This document shows, piece by piece, positions 8,448 through 18,437 of a stretch of 64,000 bases of DNA. The DNA is from Panacagrimonas perspica (GTDB lineage Bacteria > Pseudomonadota > Gammaproteobacteria > Nevskiales > Nevskiaceae): NCBI RefSeq assembly GCF_004364935.1, contig NZ_SOBT01000011.1, positions 186,001-250,000 on the forward strand, in the 5' to 3' direction. The position numbers were made by a program, and so were the translations under genes. Numbering within the stretch: position 1 is the first letter of the stretch; every line of letters begins with the position of its first letter. Below the pieces are notes generated by a model, which was not told the origin of the DNA, made no database searches, and saw only the letters and a program-made list of their open reading frames with translations.

Positions 8448-11400
8448 ATGAGCAAGCAACCGTCACATCTCGAAATCCATAACGCCACGCGTGGCGTCGC
8501 TGCGGGCCTGCACTGGGTCCGCAACGAACTCAACGAGAACCTCCAGCACGCGAGCCAGCTGGTCGAGCTGCACTCCGAGAACCGCAAGGATCCGGGGTCG
8601 CTCAACAAGGCGCTGCACCATCTTCACGAGGTCCGCGGCGCGGCGGTGCTGATCCAGGCCTACGGCCTGGCGCTGCTCGCCGAGGAAATGAAGCAGACGG
8701 TGCAGGACCTGGGCAGCGGCATGCTCCAGGAAGCCGATCCGGCGTACTCCGCCGTCGTCGGCGCCTGCGTGCAGGCGACCGACTATCTCGACGTCCTGCA
8801 GAGCGGCCACAGCGACAGCGCGCTGGTTCTGCAGCCGATCGTCAACGAATTGCGGCTCGCGCGCGGCAAGAGCCTGCTGACCGAGGACGATCTGTTCGTC
8901 GCGCAGTTCCGCGTGCTCGGCCTGCACCTGGACCGCACGTCAGGCGGCCGCAGTGATGCGGATTCGCAGACCGAAGCCGGGCGCCTGCATCCGGTATTCG
9001 CGGCGTCGCTGCTGTCGTGGTTCAAGGACCAGGACAGCGTGCAGGCTTTGTCGCGGATCGGACGCATCGCCGAAATCCTGGCCGACGCGTCACGCGAACG
9101 CGCGCTGCACCAGTTGTGGCGCACCGCTGCGGCCTGTGTCGAGGCGCTGCTGTCGCGAGCGCTGGACGACACGCTGGAGCTCAAGCGCCAGTTCGGTCGT
9201 GCCGGCCAGTTGATGAAGATCCTCGCCGAGATCGGTGAGGCCGGAGCCGTGAAGCAGATGAGCGACGTGTCGCTCCGGCTGCTGTTCTACGCGGGCCGCT
9301 CGAGCTGCACCGGGCCGCGCGTCTCCGCGCTGCGCCGCGCCCTCCAGCTGGACACATGGCTGCCCAGCCTCGAAGTCGTGCAGGCTTGCCGTGCGCGGCT
9401 GCGCGGCGCCAGCACCGGCCTGCTCGTGCGCGTCGCCGAAGAGCTGCGCTCGGACCTCGCCGAGGTTCGCGACAGCATCGACGTCGCCTTGCGTGCGGGC
9501 GCATCGCGCCAGGAATTCGAAAGCACCGCGCAGCTGCTCAAGCGGGTGGCCGACACGCTGCTCGTGCTGGGCCTGTCCGCCGAAAGCCAGGCTCTGGCGC
9601 AGCCGGTCGAAACCTTGCACGACGCGGGTGAGTCCGATCCGGCGGCGTGGATGGAGTTCGCCACCGCCGTACTGCAGGTGGATCTGTCGCTCGAGGCGGC
9701 GTTGTATCGACAGCTGCAGCCCACTCCCATCCTCGCGGATGCGCAGGACAAGCCTCCTGTCCTGGATCTGCGCGAAGGCACCGCTGCGCTGTTGCGCGAA
9801 TCCCTGGTCAACCTGGCGCGGGTCAAGGCCTATGTCGAGGCCTACATCAAGACCGATGATGTCTTCGGTCTGCCGGACGCGGCGCGGATGCTCGACGAGA
9901 TCGCGGCGGGTTTCCGGATGCTCTCGATGGAGCGGGCCGAGGAGCTGGTCCTCGACGTCCTGAAGTTCGTGCAGTCCACCGATTTCCCGCAGGTCCGGGA
10001 AAGCAACACCTCGGCCGGGCGCTTCGCCGACGCGATCGCCGCCGTCGAGTACTACATCGAGATGCGGCGCGACGGATTGCCCGGGTCCGATGGCGTGCTC
10101 GAGAAACTCGGCAAGACCATCGCTCAGCTGCGCACGCCGCCGATCCTGCTCAAGGCAGTACAAGCGGTCGAGGCTCCGCCGGAGTCCGAAGTAGCGGATG
10201 AGAGCGCGACTGCGGCGCCGTCCGTCGCGGATGACGCCGTGCCGTTCGAGCTGGCCATCGTCGAGTACAAGGCGCTGGCCCAGGGCAGCGCGCCGGCGCC
10301 CGAACCGCCAGCGCCGATCGTCACCCCCGAATTCCATCTGATCGGCGAGCCGCTGCCGGAACCCCAGGAAGCCGCGCCGGTGCAGACTGCCGAGCCGGTC
10401 CCCGCGGACGCCGCGCAATCGCCGGCCGTGGCCGCACAGGCACCAGTGGCGAAGCTCGCGCTGGCCGACGTCGACCCCGAGATCCGCGAGGTCTTCATCG
10501 AGGAGGCCGAGGAAGTCCTGCAGACCCTTCAGCGCGCGTTGCCGCGCTGGCTGCGTCATCCGGACGAGCGAGACGTTCTGGGCACGATCCGGCGAGCGTT
10601 CCACACCCTCAAGGGCAGTGGACGCATGGTCGGTGCGGTGGATATCGGCGAGCTGTCGTGGGCAATCGAGAGCATGCTCAATCGCTGCCTCGACCGAACG
10701 ATCGTGCAGTCGCAAGCGGTGCGGGACGTGGTGCGCGAGACCGTGGTTCTGGTGCCCGCGATGATCGCTGCGTTCCGCGACAACATGTCGCCACCGCAGC
10801 AGGCCACCCGGCTTGCGGAGCAGGCGCGTCGGCTCGCGGCTGGAAATGAGGCGGAACAGGAAACCGATCTGATCTCGGTTTTCCGCAGCGACGCCACGGT
10901 GCGGCTGCAGATGATTTCGCGCTGGCTCGAGGATCAGGATCGCAGCATCGGTGAATACGGAATTCCCGAGCCCGTCGTGCGCGCGTTCCATACCTTGCGG
11001 GGCGCGGCGATGGCCATCGGCGCCAAGCCGATCGGGGAGCTCTCCGGCAGCCTCGAGGCCTATCTCGACGTGCTGCATCGCTCGCACATGCCGCTCAACG
11101 CGGTCGGCTTCGCGCTGATCGGCGACTGCTGCAACGTGCTGGGTCAGTGGATCAAGCGTCTGGGCGACGACAACGCGAGCAGCATCGACGCCAGACCCTG
11201 GCTCGACCGGGTGGAGGCGATCCGTGCGGGCGCCGATAGCGAGTCGGGCGAAACCGACGAAGACCATCAGCTCGCCGAGGTGTTCGCCTTCGAGGCGCTG
11301 GATCTGGTTCAGCGGTTCGAGTCCGACCTGCGGGCCTGGGCCAAATCGCCGCAGTCTCCGGGCTACGTGCATTCGCTGAAGACCACGATCCACACGCTCA

Positions 11401-14400
11401 AGGGCGCTGCCGGCATGGCGCACTGCGCGCCGATCGCCGCGGTTGCCCAGGCGCTGAATCTGCGGCTGGCCTCGATGAGCGACATGCCGGCGCCGAGCGA
11501 ATCGTTCTTCGCCGTGATGGGGCAGATCGTCGAAGGGCTCTACACGCAGCTCGACCAGTATCGCGACGGCAAACTGGGCGGCGATGGCTCCGAGTGGCTG
11601 TCGATCATGTCGTCGCTCGACGGTGCCACGCCGATGCCCGAGGGCGGACCGGCCGGTCCGGGGCCGTCTGGCTTCGCGCCGGCGCCCACCAGCGCCGAGC
11701 CCGATCGCGAACTCGTCGAGATCTTCCTGCAGGAAGGCGAGGAACTGGTCGACGAGATCGAGCGCGCGTCCGACGCGATCGCGGCCAGACCCGACGATCC
11801 CGTCCTGCTGGGCGCCTGGCTGCGCGCGTTGCACACGCTCAAGGGCAGTGCACGTGTCGCCGGCATGGACAGCATCGGCGAAGTCGCTCACCGGCTGGAG
11901 ACCGCGACCGAACTGGCGCGTGACTCGGACGAGGCAGGTCGCGAACGTTTCCGTGCGCGGCTGCGCGTCGCCGTCGATGGCTTGCAGGAACTGGTCGACG
12001 AAGCGCGGCGCGGAGAGAGCGGCGCGGCCGCCCGCATCCTGGCGCGTTTCGAGGAAGTGGGTGCGACGCCCGCGGTTGTGCAGCAGCCTTCCGGTGATGG
12101 CTTCGAGCTCATCGAGCTGTCCGAAGCCGACCTGCCGGCGGTCGACACGCCGGTCAACGTACCTGCCGCAGGATCACTCGAGGAATTCGAGGCTGCCTGG
12201 GAGGCGGCGTCGGGATCGGATGTGCCGCTACCGGTCACCGAACCCGAAGAGTTCATCGCCGGGCCGATCGATCAGGAACTCGTCGCGATCTTCCTGCCCG
12301 AGGCGGGAGAGCTGCTGGAGTCCCTCGGAAACCTGCTGGGCCAGTGGCGCGATCAGCCCCACGACCTGCAGTTCCCGCGCGCGATGCAGCGCGACCTGCA
12401 CACGTTCAAGGGCGGCGCGCGCATGGCCGGTCTCACGGCCCTGGGCGATGCCGCGCACGATCTCGAGAGCCGTCTGGATCAACTCGAGCGTGAAGGCCTG
12501 CAGGTCCAGTCGTGGGCGCTGGACGACATCGCGACCGGCATCGACAAGCTGTACCGGCTGCGCGACATGTCCGCGAGAACCGAAGAGCCCGTTCGCGAGA
12601 TGCCGGGCGAGTTCCACAATGCGTTCGTCGCGGAGAATTTTCCCGAGCCCGTGCAGGAGCGGTTCGCGCCGATCCAGCCCGAGCCCTTCGTGTCGCAGGT
12701 CGTCGACGCTGGTTTCCCGTTCGAGCCGGTCCTGGCACCGCTCGAGCCGGTCGCCGAAATCGAGCTGCAGCCCATGGCTGCTGCCGAGCCGGTCGAGCCC
12801 GCACAGGTCGAGGAGGTCCCGGCGGCGGTCGATACGCACAGTGACTGGAATCCGGAACTCTTCTGGAAGCCCGAGGAGGCGGCCGCGGCATCCGAGGCAC
12901 GCCGCGAAGCGGTCCGCGTTCCGGTGGAACGTCTGGACACCATGCTCAACCAGGCGGGCGAGATCTCGATCTATCGCTCGCGCCTGGAAGAAAACCACGC
13001 GACGCTCGGCAGCTCGCTGGCCGAAATGGCGCAGACGATCACGCGCGTTCGCGAGCAGCTTCGCCTGATGGAAGTGGAGACCGAGGCGCAGATCGCCGCG
13101 CGCGGCTTCTCGCGCGGAGACGACGACCACCGCTACGACTCCTCGCAGTTCGACGCGCTGGAGATGGACCGCTACTCGCGCATGCAGGAGCTGTCGCGCG
13201 CACTGGCGGAATCGGTGTCGGACATGAGTTCGCTGCATGCCTCGCTCGATACCTCGAGCACCGAGGCCGAAGGCCTGCTGATCCAGCAGGGCCGCATCAA
13301 CACCGAGGTCCAGCAGGCGCTGATGGGCACGCTGATGGTGCCTTTCTCGCGCCAGGTTCAGCGCCTGTCGCGCGTCGTGCGCCAGACCGCCGAGCAGAAC
13401 GGCAAGCGCGCCCGCACCGAGTTCGACGGCGCCGAAAGCGAGCTGGACCGCAACGTCCTCGAGCGCATGACCGCGCCGCTGGAACACCTGCTGCGCAACT
13501 GCGTCGTCCACGGCATCGAAGATGCGGACGCCCGCCAGGCGGTGGGCAAGGACCCCGAGGGCGTCGTGCGGGTCTCGCTCAAGCGCGAGGGTTCGCAGCT
13601 TCTGATCGAGGTCCGGGACGACGGTCGTGGCCTGGATTTCGAGGCCATCCGCGCGCAGGCGGTCAAGCGCGGTCTGATGCGCACCGACGCCCAGGTTTCC
13701 AACGACGACCTGGCGCGCTTCGTCTTCGCGGCCGGCTTTTCGACTGCGCGCACGCTCACGCAGGACGCCGGTCGCGGCATCGGAATGGATGTCGTCGCCG
13801 CGGAAGTCAAACAGCTCGGCGGCACCGTCGACATCGCATCGGAAACCGGCAGGGGCGTGCGCTTCCGCATCCGCTTGCCGCTGATGCTGGCGGTGTCGCA
13901 GGCCCTGGTCGTGCAGGTGGGCGACGAGTTGTTCGCGATCCCGCTGGGCGCGGTCGAGGGCATCGCGCGTACGCCGCGCGAGGGGTTGGCCGACATGATG
14001 AAGGAGGGTGGAAAGTCCCTCGAGTACGGCGGCAACCAGTACCAGGTGCGCCGGCTCGGCGAACTGGTGGGCCTGCCCGCCCCGACACGCATCGATTCAC
14101 GCACCGTTCCGGCCATCCTGATGCGCCTGGGCGATGGCCTGGGCGGAGTCGAACGCCGCGTCGCCGTCGTGGCGGAACGCCTGATCGGCAACCGCGAGAT
14201 CGTGACCAAGCCGGCCGGGCCGATGCTCGGCTCGGTCGCCGGTGTCTCCGGCGCGACGATCCTGGCCGACGGTCGCGTGATGCTGATCGTCGACATCCCG
14301 GCGCTGATCGGTGAAGCCACCCGTCGACGGCTCGGCGACGAGGCGGCCTCGGCTCCGATCGCGGCGCCGGAAGCGCATCGCCTGATCATGGTGGTGGATG

Positions 14401-14759
14401 ACTCCATCACGATCCGTCGCGTCACCGAGCGGCTGCTCACGCGCAAGGGTTATCGCGTGATCACCATCAAGGACGGCCTCGACGCGATGGCGTCCCTGCA
14501 GACGGAAACGCCCGACGCGGTGCTGCTGGACATCGAGATGCCGCGCGCCGACGGATTCGAGGTCGCCGCATTCATTCGCAATACGCCCCGCATCGCGCGC
14601 CTGCCGATCATCATGATCACGTCGCGATCCGGCGATAAGCACCGCGAACACGCGCGCAGCCTGGGCGTGAACCGGTACCTGATCAAGCCTTACCAGGAGG
14701 ACCAGCTGCTCGCCGAACTGCGCGCGCTGCTGGCTGCCGAAGAGGCGGAGACCGCATGA
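8448..14759 (+). CDS. chpA: Hybrid chemotaxis-type histidine kinase ChpA (PilL) with multiple Hpt domains
   Basis: A 2103-residue CheA-like kinase governing twitching motility. Domains in order: an N-terminal FimL-like region whose Hpt-like motif is degenerate (LHEVRGAAVLI, about residue 62); five Hpt domains with phospho-His at about 719 (FHTLKGSGRM), 848 (FHTLRGAAMA), 982 (HTLKGAAGM), 1129 (HTLKGSARV) and 1318 (HTFKGGARM); a long acidic/proline linker; the P4 dimerisation helix from about residue 1487; the HATPase N-box HLLRNCVVHG near 1680 with DDGRGLD and GRGIGMD; a CheW-like P5 domain; and a C-terminal receiver with phospho-Asp 2028 (LLDIEMPRADGF) and YLIKPY. Pseudomonas ChpA is described with more phosphotransfer domains, so this is a somewhat shorter version. 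The stop overlaps a 35-codon reading frame leading into chpC. Confidence 0.95.
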   Translation: MSKQPSHLEIHNATRGVAAGLHWVRNELNENLQHASQLVELHSENRKDPGSLNKALHHLHEVRGAAVLIQAYGLALLAEEMKQTVQDLGSGMLQEADPAYSAVVGACVQATDYLDVLQSGHSDSALVLQPIVNELRLARGKSLLTEDDLFVAQFRVLGLHLDRTSGGRSDADSQTEAGRLHPVFAASLLSWFKDQDSVQALSRIGRIAEILADASRERALHQLWRTAAACVEALLSRALDDTLELKRQFGRAGQLMKILAEIGEAGAVKQMSDVSLRLLFYAGRSSCTGPRVSALRRALQLDTWLPSLEVVQACRARLRGASTGLLVRVAEELRSDLAEVRDSIDVALRAGASRQEFESTAQLLKRVADTLLVLGLSAESQALAQPVETLHDAGESDPAAWMEFATAVLQVDLSLEAALYRQLQPTPILADAQDKPPVLDLREGTAALLRESLVNLARVKAYVEAYIKTDDVFGLPDAARMLDEIAAGFRMLSMERAEELVLDVLKFVQSTDFPQVRESNTSAGRFADAIAAVEYYIEMRRDGLPGSDGVLEKLGKTIAQLRTPPILLKAVQAVEAPPESEVADESATAAPSVADDAVPFELAIVEYKALAQGSAPAPEPPAPIVTPEFHLIGEPLPEPQEAAPVQTAEPVPADAAQSPAVAAQAPVAKLALADVDPEIREVFIEEAEEVLQTLQRALPRWLRHPDERDVLGTIRRAFHTLKGSGRMVGAVDIGELSWAIESMLNRCLDRTIVQSQAVRDVVRETVVLVPAMIAAFRDNMSPPQQATRLAEQARRLAAGNEAEQETDLISVFRSDATVRLQMISRWLEDQDRSIGEYGIPEPVVRAFHTLRGAAMAIGAKPIGELSGSLEAYLDVLHRSHMPLNAVGFALIGDCCNVLGQWIKRLGDDNASSIDARPWLDRVEAIRAGADSESGETDEDHQLAEVFAFEALDLVQRFESDLRAWAKSPQSPGYVHSLKTTIHTLKGAAGMAHCAPIAAVAQALNLRLASMSDMPAPSESFFAVMGQIVEGLYTQLDQYRDGKLGGDGSEWLSIMSSLDGATPMPEGGPAGPGPSGFAPAPTSAEPDRELVEIFLQEGEELVDEIERASDAIAARPDDPVLLGAWLRALHTLKGSARVAGMDSIGEVAHRLETATELARDSDEAGRERFRARLRVAVDGLQELVDEARRGESGAAARILARFEEVGATPAVVQQPSGDGFELIELSEADLPAVDTPVNVPAAGSLEEFEAAWEAASGSDVPLPVTEPEEFIAGPIDQELVAIFLPEAGELLESLGNLLGQWRDQPHDLQFPRAMQRDLHTFKGGARMAGLTALGDAAHDLESRLDQLEREGLQVQSWALDDIATGIDKLYRLRDMSARTEEPVREMPGEFHNAFVAENFPEPVQERFAPIQPEPFVSQVVDAGFPFEPVLAPLEPVAEIELQPMAAAEPVEPAQVEEVPAAVDTHSDWNPELFWKPEEAAAASEARREAVRVPVERLDTMLNQAGEISIYRSRLEENHATLGSSLAEMAQTITRVREQLRLMEVETEAQIAARGFSRGDDDHRYDSSQFDALEMDRYSRMQELSRALAESVSDMSSLHASLDTSSTEAEGLLIQQGRINTEVQQALMGTLMVPFSRQVQRLSRVVRQTAEQNGKRARTEFDGAESELDRNVLERMTAPLEHLLRNCVVHGIEDADARQAVGKDPEGVVRVSLKREGSQLLIEVRDDGRGLDFEAIRAQAVKRGLMRTDAQVSNDDLARFVFAAGFSTARTLTQDAGRGIGMDVVAAEVKQLGGTVDIASETGRGVRFRIRLPLMLAVSQALVVQVGDELFAIPLGAVEGIARTPREGLADMMKEGGKSLEYGGNQYQVRRLGELVGLPAPTRIDSRTVPAILMRLGDGLGGVERRVAVVAERLIGNREIVTKPAGPMLGSVAGVSGATILADGRVMLIVDIPALIGEATRRRLGDEAASAPIAAPEAHRLIMVVDDSITIRRVTERLLTRKGYRVITIKDGLDAMASLQTETPDAVLLDIEMPRADGFEVAAFIRNTPRIARLPIIMITSRSGDKHREHARSLGVNRYLIKPYQEDQLLAELRALLAAEEAETA

Positions 14760-14863
14760 ACCCGCGCGCAGCGATATCCGTCTTTGCACCTCGCGTGGGC
14801 GCATGCGCGCTCCCCCGTTCATGCGTCTTGCCCGCTGACGAAACCAGGCGGGGTGACGCATGA
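14756..14863 (+). other. 35-codon reading frame coupled to chpA and chpC (possible chpB deletion scar)
   Basis: An ATG-started frame overlaps the chpA stop by four bases (ATGA at 14756-14759) and ends in a TGA that overlaps the chpC ATG by four bases (14860-14863). The product is MNPRAAISVFAPRVGACALP followed by 15 residues; it matches no family I know. In Pil-Chp operons the methylesterase gene chpB lies exactly here. The double overlap is what an in-frame deletion of chpB between coupled genes would leave, but chance cannot be excluded. Confidence 0.35.
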
Positions 14864-15315
14864 ACGAAGCGCTCTATGCGGTGATGATCCAGATCACCGG
14901 GGATTTCCTGCTGCTGCCCAACGCAGCCGTGTCCGAAGTGACCGCGCTCGATCGCTTCGAGCCGGCCGCCGCGGACGCGCCGGCCTGGCTGGCGGGCTGG
15001 CACGCGACGGCCGAACGGCGCATCCCGGTGCTCTCGTTCGAAGCCCTGAGCGGCCATCCTCGACCGGAGGTGGTGAAGCGTTCGCGCATCGTCATCGTCA
15101 ATCCGATCGGGCGGCGTGTCGGCGGCGGCGGTTTTGCGCTGCTGGCCCAGGGCCACCCGCACCTGATCTCGATCAACCGCGGAACCATCAATCCGGTCAA
15201 TCTTTTGCCGACCGATCACGACGATCTCGTGCTGTCGCGTGTGCGCATGGCCGGGCAGGAGTCGGTGATTCCGGACCTCGAGCAGATCGAGGCGAGATTG
15301 GCGGGTCTGGCCTGA
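14860..15315 (+). CDS. chpC: CheW-like protein ChpC
   Basis: 151 residues with a single CheW-like domain: [24 protein letters not shown] at the start, [23 protein letters not shown] in the P-x-W-L-x-G region, then [11 protein letters not shown] and a C-terminal [16 protein letters not shown]. In Pseudomonas ChpC is a second, receptor-linked CheW homologue at the end of the Pil-Chp operon and is the usual neighbour of chpB. It is preceded by a G-rich SD-like AGGCGGGG. It closes the chemosensory operon here; the next gene, fdxA, starts 100 bases on. Confidence 0.82.
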   Translation: MNEALYAVMIQITGDFLLLPNAAVSEVTALDRFEPAAADAPAWLAGWHATAERRIPVLSFEALSGHPRPEVVKRSRIVIVNPIGRRVGGGGFALLAQGHPHLISINRGTINPVNLLPTDHDDLVLSRVRMAGQESVIPDLEQIEARLAGLA

Positions 15316-15415
15316 GGATCCCGACCGGCCGGGCCCGGCGCCAGGCGGGCCAATCGCGGACGCGACCGGCTGGCACTACAATCTGCGCCCCCCGGCCGTC
15401 GCTTCACTATTCACC

Positions 15416-15739
15416 ATGACCTTCGTCGTCACCGAAAACTGCATCAAGTGCAAGTACACCGACTGCGTTGAAGTGTGCCCGGTGGATTGTTTCCACGAAG
15501 GCCCGAATTTCCTGGTGATCGACCCCGAGGAGTGCATCGACTGCACGTTGTGCGAACCGGAGTGCCCGGCCAACGCGATCGTCGCAGAAGACGACTTGAA
15601 GGCCGAACATGCGCACTTCAAGCCGCTGAACGCGGAATTGGCGAAGGCTTGGCCGGTCATCACCGAGCGCAAGGACGCCCCGGAAGGCGCCAAGGATTGG
15701 GACGGCAAGCCGGACAAGCTGAAGCTGCTGGAACGCTGA
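15416..15739 (+). CDS. fdxA: Seven-iron ferredoxin FdxA
   Basis: A 107-residue electron carrier holding one [3Fe-4S] and one [4Fe-4S] cluster. The N-terminal cysteines are Cys9, Cys12, Cys17 and Cys21 ([20 protein letters not shown]), and the second set is [12 protein letters not shown]. The extended C-terminus after residue 60 ([20 protein letters not shown], then [14 protein letters not shown]) is typical of the Azotobacter FdI / FdxA type. A TACAAT hexamer at 15377-15382 lies 33 bases upstream of the ATG and could be a -10 element, without an obvious -35. It is transcribed as a lone gene. Confidence 0.95.
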   Translation: MTFVVTENCIKCKYTDCVEVCPVDCFHEGPNFLVIDPEECIDCTLCEPECPANAIVAEDDLKAEHAHFKPLNAELAKAWPVITERKDAPEGAKDWDGKPDKLKLLER

Positions 15740-15776
15740 CCCGCGGCCATGCGGATCCCGGACAGCGGAATTCGCA

Positions 15777-18437
15777 ATGAACGAAGCGGACCCGCCTGAC
15801 GCCGCGTTTCGAAGTCCGCATTCCGAAGTCGTCCTGACGTCAACCGACCGTCTCGCGCGCCAGCGCCGCGAAGACGCGAATCTCGCCCGCTCCCGCGCGG
15901 GCGCACAGGTCTGGGAAGCCCCGCAGATCGCCAGCTTCTCGCGCTGGCTCACCGAATCCTGGACCGCCAGCTGGCCTGACGCGCAGCTCCTGAGCAGCAC
16001 GCAGGAACTGGTTCTGTGGCGCGAGGCCGTGGAACGCGACGAGGCCGGTGCCCAGTTGCTGGCGCCTCTGGCCGCCGCGCGCGAGGCGCGCCGCGCCGAC
16101 CAGATCGTGCGGCGGCACGCGATCGATCTCGATACCGCGCCAGCCTGGCAGGACGAGCATCACGCCTTCCGGCGCTGGCGGCAGCACGTGTTGCGGCGCA
16201 TGCGCCAGAACCAGTGGCTGACCGGTGGCGATCTGGCGGCCCAGGTCGCGGGACTGATCACCAGAGGGGACATCGCGGTGCCCGATGCGATCCGGCTCGC
16301 GGGTTTCGTCAATGCGCTGCCGCCCTCCGAACAGCGTGTGCTCGATGTGCTGGCCGCCCGCGGCACGCGGATCGAATTCGAGGCGCCGCCGGCGTTGTCG
16401 CCGCAGGTGATCCGGCAGTCGCTGCCGGACCAGGAAACCCAGTGGCGGCACGTCGTTCACGACATCCGCGAGCGCCTGCGCCGTGTCGGCGACGCGATGC
16501 CGCCACGCATCCTCATCGCGTTGCCGGACCCGGAATCTCAGCGGGAACTCGGCGAGTCGACGTTGCGTGACCTGCTCGCGCCCTGGGCGGCCGGCGGCGA
16601 AGGAGCCTTGCCCTGGCGCTGGGAGCGCGGGCGCAGGCTCGCGCAGACGCCGCAGCTCGACATCCTGCTGGCCTTGCTGCAGCTCAAGGTCGACGACAAC
16701 ACGCCCGAACTGATCAGCCGCGTGCTGCTCTCGACCAGCCTGTGGACCGAGAGCGAACGTGCGCAGACCGCGCGCGCCGACCTGCAGCTGAGGCACAAGG
16801 GCTGGCCGCGCATTCGTCTTGCACGCGTGATCGCGCTGCTGCCACCGACGCTCGCGCTGCGCTTCACGGCGCTGGCGGAGCGCCTGTCGGCGCTGCCGTC
16901 GCGCGCGCTGCCCAGCGAATGGGCCCAGGGCTTTCGCGAACTCGTCGAGACGCTCGGCTGGCCTGGCGCGGATGCGCTGGACTCGCAGACCTACCAGGCC
17001 GTGCGCGCCGGGCGCGGACTGTTCGACCGTCTGGGCACGCTCGACGCGCAGCTCGGCCGCGTGCCGCTGTCGAGCGCGCGAGACTGGCTGTCGGAGCTGG
17101 CGCGCGGCAGCACGTTCGCACCGCGCGTCGAATACGCGCAGCCGGTGCTGATCACGTCGCTTGACGAGGCCGCGGCGCTGGCCTGCGACGTGCTGTACGT
17201 GCTCGACGCAACCGCCGCGCAGGTGCCTTCGCTGGCCCGGCCCACGCCGTTCCTGCCGCTGGAGGTGCAGCGCCTCGCGGGTGTCGCCGAGGCGTCTCCG
17301 GAGACCTGGCTGGCGCGTACGCAGGCGCAGGCCGCGCGACTGCTCCAGGGCTGCGCGAGCGAGGTGATCGTGTGCATGCCGGGCGTCGATTCGCGCGGCG
17401 CGATGCTGCAGCCCTCGAGCCTGTTTGGCGCGCCGCAGGATTGGGTGCGCGCGACGCCCGAGCGCAGCGTCAGTGCGCTCGAACGTTCGCTGCCCGAAGA
17501 CCGGCCCGCGCTCGAATGGCCGGAGGCCGACGAGGTGCCGCCCGTCGATGCCGCCGAACAGGCCGCGCTGCGCCCGGCGAGCGCCTTGTTCCGCGCCTGG
17601 TTCGAATCCCCGTTCTTCGCGTTCTGCTGCTACCGGCTCGGCATCGAGTCCTTGCCGCAGCCCGGGCACGGCCTCGATGCGCGGGTGCAGGGCATGCTCG
17701 TGCACGCGGCATTGGACGAGCTGTGGGGCACGCTGCGCGACAGCGCGGGTCTTGCCGCCATCGACGACGCGGCGCTGTCGGTGCGTATTGCGCGGGCGCT
17801 GGATGCGAGCCTGCCGCGGCTGCTGCCCGCCACCGAGTACGGCGCGGTGACGCGCGAACTCGAACGCGCGCGAGCGCACGACGTGATCCAGCAGTGGCTG
17901 CGTCACGAGCGCGAGCGCATCGATCCTTTCCACGTGGAGATGCGCGAGGTCGGCGCCGAGCCCACGGTCGCAGGCCTGAAGCTGCGCCTGCGGCTGGATC
18001 GCGTGGATCGCGTGGAAACGCCGCTCGGCGAGCGCTGGCTGGTGATCGACTACAAGACCGGTCGCGACGCCGATCCGAAGGGCTGGCGCGCCGAGCGCCC
18101 GCTGGAGCCGCAGCTGCCGCTGTATGCGAGTCACGCGGCGACCGCTGCCGCCGGCATCCCGCAGGTCGACGGCATCTGCTTCGCGCACGTGAAGGACGGT
18201 CATCCGGCGCTGGTGGCGCAGACGAGCTGGCGCAAGAAGCTGCGCGAGGAGCCAGCCGCCGATCTGCAGGGAGAATGGAGCGGCCGGCTCGATCAGTGGC
18301 GCTACGCGATGGAGATGGCCGCGCTTGGTTTTCTGTCCGGCGAAGCCTGGATCGATCCGAAGACCAACGAGCGATCCGCGTACGCCGACCTGCTCGTGCT
18401 GTCGGGCCTGAGTCCTGACGAGGCGGACGGCGCATGA
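15777..18437 (+). CDS. AddB-like PD-(D/E)XK nuclease (proteobacterial DNA repair protein)
   Basis: 886 residues. The C-terminal RecB-family nuclease is clear: LKLRLRLDRVDRV provides the first acidic strand, and ERWLVIDYKTG has catalytic Asp758 and Lys760. An upstream LFRAWFESPFFAFCCYRLGI block and GMLVHAALDELW correspond to the conserved entry of this nuclease domain. The N-terminal half looks like an inactive helicase fold: there is no Walker A, and I do not find the four cysteines of the Bacillus AddB iron-sulfur staple. It overlaps the following helicase gene by four bases (ATGA), so the two proteins probably form one complex acting on double-strand breaks, like AddAB. The gene is distinct from RecC. 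Confidence 0.85.
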   Translation: MNEADPPDAAFRSPHSEVVLTSTDRLARQRREDANLARSRAGAQVWEAPQIASFSRWLTESWTASWPDAQLLSSTQELVLWREAVERDEAGAQLLAPLAAAREARRADQIVRRHAIDLDTAPAWQDEHHAFRRWRQHVLRRMRQNQWLTGGDLAAQVAGLITRGDIAVPDAIRLAGFVNALPPSEQRVLDVLAARGTRIEFEAPPALSPQVIRQSLPDQETQWRHVVHDIRERLRRVGDAMPPRILIALPDPESQRELGESTLRDLLAPWAAGGEGALPWRWERGRRLAQTPQLDILLALLQLKVDDNTPELISRVLLSTSLWTESERAQTARADLQLRHKGWPRIRLARVIALLPPTLALRFTALAERLSALPSRALPSEWAQGFRELVETLGWPGADALDSQTYQAVRAGRGLFDRLGTLDAQLGRVPLSSARDWLSELARGSTFAPRVEYAQPVLITSLDEAAALACDVLYVLDATAAQVPSLARPTPFLPLEVQRLAGVAEASPETWLARTQAQAARLLQGCASEVIVCMPGVDSRGAMLQPSSLFGAPQDWVRATPERSVSALERSLPEDRPALEWPEADEVPPVDAAEQAALRPASALFRAWFESPFFAFCCYRLGIESLPQPGHGLDARVQGMLVHAALDELWGTLRDSAGLAAIDDAALSVRIARALDASLPRLLPATEYGAVTRELERARAHDVIQQWLRHERERIDPFHVEMREVGAEPTVAGLKLRLRLDRVDRVETPLGERWLVIDYKTGRDADPKGWRAERPLEPQLPLYASHAATAAAGIPQVDGICFAHVKDGHPALVAQTSWRKKLREEPAADLQGEWSGRLDQWRYAMEMAALGFLSGEAWIDPKTNERSAYADLLVLSGLSPDEADGA

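Noticed and set aside
9090-11891. A 933-codon antisense open frame inside chpA
   Set aside because: High GC keeps many antisense frames open. Its product is Arg/His/Gln-rich without any domain, whereas the plus strand shows five Hpt domains in this span.
15840-18203. A 787-codon antisense open frame inside the AddB-like gene
   Set aside because: Same GC-driven shadow; arginine-rich low-complexity product, no start signal, and the sense strand carries a recognisable nuclease.
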